Below are positions 60,273-64,000 of a stretch of DNA of 64,000 nucleotides, in pieces. A program made the translations under genes and the position numbers. Numbering within the stretch: the stretch's first letter is position 1; the number at the start of each line of letters is the position of its first letter. The notes under the pieces are model-generated. The model was not told where the DNA came from and did not search any database. It saw nothing but the letters and a program-made list of their open reading frames with translations. Source of the stretch: Anaerotignum sp. MSJ-24 (GTDB lineage Bacteria; Bacillota; Clostridia; Lachnospirales; Anaerotignaceae); assembly GCF_018918145.1 (NCBI RefSeq), contig NZ_JAHLPX010000005.1, positions 186,001 through 250,000 on the forward strand. The letters are read 5' to 3'.

Positions 60273-61568
60273 TTAAATAGTGCTGTCTGTGTCATCAATA
60301 TCATTATTGATTTCGGTATCAATGTCATCTTCATCATATGACCAGTCGTTTGAATAGTCATCGGGAATATCGGGATTTCCGTTAGGATATTTTTCACGAT
60401 AACGACGGTTTATGGCCTCAGATAAGAAAAGCTTTACGGAAGCAACAACCGGAACGGAAATGAACATACCCAATGCACCGCCGAAATATGCACCAATAGC
60501 TATTGCAAAAAGCACCTGCAACGGCGAAAGACCTGTCGGATCACCGAGAAGTCTGGGACATATAAGATAGTTGTCTATCTGCTGGATTACCAGTATGTAG
60601 ATCAAAAGCCAAAGAGCTTTTATTGGGCTGACAAGCAAAACGATAAATACAGCAGGCACTGTTCCTATGAACGGGCCAACATATGGTATCATATTGGTTA
60701 TGCCTATTACAACACTTATTACTAAAGCGTAAGGTATTTTTAAGATTATCATGCCGACAAAGCACATAAGACCGAGAACTATTGCATCAAGAAGTTTTCC
60801 GAGAACATAATTCTGGAAAATAATATTAACACGCTGCATATTGTGGATATACCCTTCCGCACGATCTTCCTTGAACATTGCAAGACACAGCTTTTTGCAT
60901 GAGGCGGCAATACTTTCCTTTGTTGAGAGCATATAAAAGCTTATAATTATTCCGATTATAAAATTAATAACAGTCGAGAATATATTCACTGTTCCGTTTA
61001 TAAAATCAGATATGTTCTTGCCTTCTGACATATATGTTTCCATAAGCTCCGGAAGATTTGCAAGCTTTTGTCTTAGAGGAATTATAAGCTCCATTATTGT
61101 GTTTATAATGGTTGTTCTTGTTTCCTCATCAAGCTTTGCGAGATAAACCGGCAGTTTTTCGGAAAGAGAATCCAGGTTATCCGGCAGAGTGTAAATTAGC
61201 ATTGAAAAGCTTTTTCCTACCGTAGGTATCATATAAACCATAAGCCATATAAAACAGCCTATGAATATTGTATAGGTTATTAATATAGTAAGATTACGCA
61301 GAGCTTTAGGACGCTTGCGTAAGCCGTTTATATTGTTTCCGAGAAATTTTTCAAGAAAATTAACGAGTGGCGTAAAGAAATATGCAATGCAGAAACCGTA
61401 TATAAAAGTAATAAGAATATCCTTTATTCTGCCAACAAAGCTTTCGGCAGATGCAAAAAATACATCGACATTGTCAAGAAATTTTGAAAGAAGTATACAG
61501 GCAGCAAGAACGATAAAGCTGTATATTGCTATTTTGGTATACTTTTTATCCGGTCTGAATTTACGCAA
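60273..61568 (-). CDS. AI-2E transporter family (YdiK/PerM-type) permease
   Basis: A 431-residue protein with about eight membrane helices and a central soluble segment. It has YGFCIAYFFTPLVNFLEKFL, IIGIIISFYMLSTKES, MIPYVGPFIGTVPAVFIVLLVSP, DNYLICPRLLGDPTGLSPLQVLFAIAIGAYFGGALGMFISVP and an acidic C-terminal tail of Asp/Asn. The family is named for a reported AI-2 exporter, but most members have no tested substrate. TTG 61568 fits the AGGTGAT ribosome binding site better than GTG 61577. Confidence 0.9.
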   Translation of the reverse strand: MRKFRPDKKYTKIAIYSFIVLAACILLSKFLDNVDVFFASAESFVGRIKDILITFIYGFCIAYFFTPLVNFLEKFLGNNINGLRKRPKALRNLTILITYTIFIGCFIWLMVYMIPTVGKSFSMLIYTLPDNLDSLSEKLPVYLAKLDEETRTTIINTIMELIIPLRQKLANLPELMETYMSEGKNISDFINGTVNIFSTVINFIIGIIISFYMLSTKESIAASCKKLCLAMFKEDRAEGYIHNMQRVNIIFQNYVLGKLLDAIVLGLMCFVGMIILKIPYALVISVVIGITNMIPYVGPFIGTVPAVFIVLLVSPIKALWLLIYILVIQQIDNYLICPRLLGDPTGLSPLQVLFAIAIGAYFGGALGMFISVPVVASVKLFLSEAINRRYREKYPNGNPDIPDDYSNDWSYDEDDIDTEINNDIDDTDSTI

Positions 61569-61692
61569 GCTTATCACCTCTCGGAAATATTTTCAATTTG
61601 ATTGTACCATAATGTACAGCTTATTGCTATATAAAGAAAATCCATTAATCGTATTAAAATCTTAAATAAATGTTAAAGAAACCTTAAGCCGA

Positions 61693-61722
61693 TTGACTAC
61701 AAAGTGGATATAAGGATATACT
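61693..61722 (+). promoter_or_regulatory. promoter of the MoxR-DUF58 pair
   Basis: TTGACT (61693-61698), 18-bp spacer, TATACT (61717-61722). Confidence 0.7.
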
Positions 61723-61778
61723 GGAAATACGATAAATAAAATTTTAAATGTCATTAAATAATTCGGGAGGATAAGAAT

Positions 61779-62750
61779 ATGGCTGACCGCATAGATGAAG
61801 ATAAAATAAAAGGCTTTGCATCGGATTTTAAAAAAATAGAAGATGAAATATCCAAGGATATTATCGGACAGAAGGATATAATACATAAAATAATTATTTC
61901 TATGATTGCAGACGGAAATGTACTTCTTGAAGGTCTTCCCGGAACAGGAAAAACACAGCTTGTAAAGACCGTTGCAAGAGTAATGGATTTAAGCTTTTCG
62001 AGAATACAGTTTACGCCGGACTTAATGCCTGCCGACGTTACCGGTACAAACATGATGGACGCCGAAACAGGTACGGTTTCCTTCAAAAAAGGCCCTGTAT
62101 TTGCAAACATTGTGCTTGCCGACGAGGTAAACAGAGCAACACCCAAAACACATTCGGCACTTCTGGAGGCAATGCAGGAGAAAACGGTAACAGCCGGAAA
62201 CACAACATATAAGCTTCCCGATCCGTTCTTCGTTCTTGCTACACAGAACCCGTTGGAGCTTGAAGGAACATATCCTCTTCCTGAGGCACAGCTTGACCGA
62301 TTTATATTTAAGCTTGACGTTAAGTTCCCTTCAAAAGAGGAGCTTTTGAGCATTGTAAATATAACGACCGGAACAAGAGGAGCGCAGGCACAGAAGCTTT
62401 TTAATGCAGACAAAATAAAAGAAATGCGAGATATGGCACTTGAGGTTCCTGTTGCCGACGCCGTTGCGGAATATGCAATGAATGTGATAATAAAGAGCCA
62501 TCCGGAGCTTGAGGCATCACCGGAGGCGGTAAAGAAATATGTACGTTACGGCTCAAGTCCGAGAGGCGCACAGGCAATAATAAAGACAGCAAGAATAAAT
62601 GCACTTGCATCGGGAAGATATAATGTTTCGTATGATGACATTAAGGCAGTTGCCTATGATGTTTTAAGACACAGAGTTTTCCTCAACTTTGACGCACTTT
62701 CGGACGGAATAACGGTTGAAAACATAATTGATGAGCTTATTAAGGAATAA
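61779..62750 (+). CDS. MoxR-family AAA+ ATPase
   Basis: A 323-residue ATPase. Walker A is LEGLPGTGKTQLVKT (about residues 49-60); Walker B VLADEVNRATPKTHSALLEAMQE; sensor FFVLATQNPLELEGTYPLPEAQLDRF; and RYGSSPRGAQAIIKTARI in the lid. MoxR proteins act as chaperones for VWA-domain proteins. It is followed 10 bp later by its usual partner, a DUF58 protein. Confidence 0.95.
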   Translation: MADRIDEDKIKGFASDFKKIEDEISKDIIGQKDIIHKIIISMIADGNVLLEGLPGTGKTQLVKTVARVMDLSFSRIQFTPDLMPADVTGTNMMDAETGTVSFKKGPVFANIVLADEVNRATPKTHSALLEAMQEKTVTAGNTTYKLPDPFFVLATQNPLELEGTYPLPEAQLDRFIFKLDVKFPSKEELLSIVNITTGTRGAQAQKLFNADKIKEMRDMALEVPVADAVAEYAMNVIIKSHPELEASPEAVKKYVRYGSSPRGAQAIIKTARINALASGRYNVSYDDIKAVAYDVLRHRVFLNFDALSDGITVENIIDELIKE

Positions 62751-62760
62751 GGTGTAAGCT

Positions 62761-63624
62761 ATGCTTAGAGATATACTTACAAATGAATATCTTTCAAGGC
62801 TTGAAGTGCTGGATATGTCCATACGCAAAAGGCTTTCGGCGGCACCTTCGTCCGGAGCACGAAAATCCTCCTCAAAGGGTTCGTCAATAGAGTTTTCGGA
62901 TTTTCGTGAGTATGCACAGGGCGATGATTTGAGAAGGGTTGACTGGAACAGCTATGCACGATTCGGAAGACTGTATACAAAGCTTTTCAATGAAGAAAGA
63001 CAAGCCTCGATAAATATAATACTTGACGGAAGTACGTCAATGCGGCTTTTTGAGAAAAAGCTTGATTTTGCACAGGCAGTTGCTGCATCGGTTGCATACA
63101 TAGCACTGAACAATTCCGATAAGGTAAATATATTTATTGCTGACGGAATGAATCTGGAAAAATGCACCGGACTTGTTTCGAAACAGGCGTTTTCCAGATG
63201 TGTAAATTTCATAGCAGAGGAAAGAAAAGGTGGGGAAACTTTTCTCAATAAGTTTTCCGAACAGCTTGCCAATGAAAGACTCGGTGACGGTGTTTCAGTT
63301 ATAATATCGGATTTCTTTTCCAATGATGGATATGATAAGGCTGTTAAGCTGTTAAAAGGAAAGAAACAAAATGTTATAATGGTTCAGATTTTGGATTTCA
63401 GCGAGGTTGAACCACAGGAAAAAGGCAATGTAAGGCTGATTGACAGTGAAACAGATGCAAAAAGAGAGCTTGAAATAACGCCGGAGGTTGTTGACAGATA
63501 TAAAAAAGCTCTTGACAATTATAGAAATGAACTCAGAGAATTTGCGGTAAGGAATGAAACTGCATTTTATAGCTTTGATACATCTATGCCGATTATGGCG
63601 GCGGTTGGAGAAATAATAAAATAA
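62761..63624 (+). CDS. DUF58 protein
   Basis: A 287-residue partner of MoxR. It has SSGARKSSSKGSSIEFSDFREYAQGDDLRRVDWNSYARFGRLYTKLFNEER, the DUF58 hallmark, and a VWA-like core starting INIILDGSTSMRLFEKK with an intact DxSxS start. Usually more genes (transglutaminase-like and BatA-like VWA membrane proteins) follow; here the pair stands alone, ended by a terminator. Confidence 0.93.
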   Translation: MLRDILTNEYLSRLEVLDMSIRKRLSAAPSSGARKSSSKGSSIEFSDFREYAQGDDLRRVDWNSYARFGRLYTKLFNEERQASINIILDGSTSMRLFEKKLDFAQAVAASVAYIALNNSDKVNIFIADGMNLEKCTGLVSKQAFSRCVNFIAEERKGGETFLNKFSEQLANERLGDGVSVIISDFFSNDGYDKAVKLLKGKKQNVIMVQILDFSEVEPQEKGNVRLIDSETDAKRELEITPEVVDRYKKALDNYRNELREFAVRNETAFYSFDTSMPIMAAVGEIIK

Positions 63625-63635
63625 TTTAAGTTGAA

Positions 63636-63666
63636 AAAGCTCGTATTTTAATATACGGGCTTTTTA
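63636..63666 (+). terminator. terminator of the MoxR-DUF58 operon
   Basis: AAAGCTCGTAT (63636-63646) pairs with ATACGGGCTTT (63653-63663), then TT. Confidence 0.85.
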
Positions 63667-63689
63667 GCATATTTTTTGACTGAATGAAA

Positions 63690-63718
63690 TTGAAATTAGT
63701 TTATTATGTTAGTATAAT
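63690..63718 (+). promoter_or_regulatory. promoter of the last, truncated gene
   Basis: TTGAAA (63690-63695), 17-bp spacer, TATAAT (63713-63718). A leader of about 175 nt follows before the start codon. It contains a 14-bp palindrome TTAGCA-AA-TGCTAA near 63732-63745. Confidence 0.8.
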
Positions 63719-63900
63719 ATAACAGAATATGTTAGCAAATGCTAATGTTTAAGCTTTAAACCTTAGTTTAACAATTCTTATGCAAAAATGTCGTAAAGAA
63801 GATTTTTATTGCGTAATAGGGATTTGTTGACGAAGGTTTTTTAAAAGATGCAATGTTAGCTAAGACAAACAAAAATCTAAAGAAAGAAGGGGTATTTAAA

Positions 63901-64000
63901 ATGCAGAATTTCCAAAAGCAGATTGGAAAAAAGGTTTTAAGCTGTGTAATTGCATTGCTTATGGTTGTTTCAATGCTTCCGTTTGCGGCATTTACAGCTT
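63901..64000 (+). CDS. start of a secreted protein, cut by the window end
   Basis: ATG at 63901 after a GAAAGAAGGGG site. The 33 visible residues are a Gram-positive signal peptide: a basic start MQNFQKQIGKKVLS, a hydrophobic core CVIALLMVVSMLPF and AAFTA at the likely cleavage site. The mature protein lies beyond the window. The style of the signal peptide matches the S-layer protein at 51143. Confidence 0.75.
   Translation, partial: MQNFQKQIGKKVLSCVIALLMVVSMLPFAAFTA

Overview
The window looks like a chromosomal segment of a low-GC Gram-positive anaerobe of the class Clostridia. The grounds are AGGAGG-type ribosome binding sites, sigma-A promoters of the TTGACA-N17-TATAAT kind, a TPP riboswitch, an asparagine T-box, a PadR/DUF1700 pair, a DUF1836 protein, SLH-domain surface proteins, a Gram-positive type IV pilus locus without a secretin, and an EtfAB-linked oxidase operon. 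No closer placement is possible by reading alone.

Layout. 0-4 kb: tail of an unrecognised gene, then a TPP-riboswitch operon (YlmB-like M20 hydrolase plus ThiY-like binding protein) and a second M20 amidohydrolase. 4-5.6 kb: PadR/DUF1700 operon. 5.6-9.2 kb: T-box-controlled asnB facing away from glnA, which has an attenuator-like leader. 9.3-14.2 kb: zinc-ribbon protein, polar amino-acid ABC importer, CntK-like (DapF-fold) racemase and a class V aminotransferase. 14.2-17.1 kb: hemolysin III, DUF1836 and DUF2974 proteins. 17.2-36.2 kb: feoA and a feoB gene split in two by a 16.7-kb element. 36.3-38.9 kb: argGH. 39-45 kb: housekeeping genes (recJ, apt, rplS, lepB, rbgA, a 2-hydroxyacid dehydrogenase). 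45.5-50.9 kb: a GntR regulator and a GlcD-type oxidase/acyl-CoA dehydrogenase/EtfBA operon. 51-57 kb: secreted and S-layer proteins and tRNA-Pro. 57-64 kb: ptsHI, a CPBP protease, an AI-2E family permease, MoxR-DUF58, and the start of another exported protein.

The main discovery is the feoB element. The 5' part of feoB (400 codons) stops being feoB at 18628, and the 3' part (280 codons) resumes in the same reading frame at 35377. Between them lie a whole type IV pilus operon (assembly ATPase, retraction ATPase, platform protein, prepilin peptidase, PilM/N/O-like proteins, a major pilin and four pilin-like proteins, one of 1952 residues) and, at the right end, a short serine recombinase. Joining the two element ends in a circle would form an att site with 11-bp perfect inverted arms around a central TG, and joining the two chromosomal ends restores a continuous FeoB of about 680 residues. 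So the pilus locus appears to be cargo of a precisely excisable element that switches off (or reversibly interrupts) ferrous iron transport. Excision itself is inferred, not shown.

Other points: a HPr protein with lysine in place of the regulatory Ser46, a TPP-regulated binding protein without its permease and ATPase, a consensus glnA promoter followed at once by an intrinsic terminator, and several operators that can be read directly (PadR dyad, ARG box, FadR-type TGGT-N3-ACCA).
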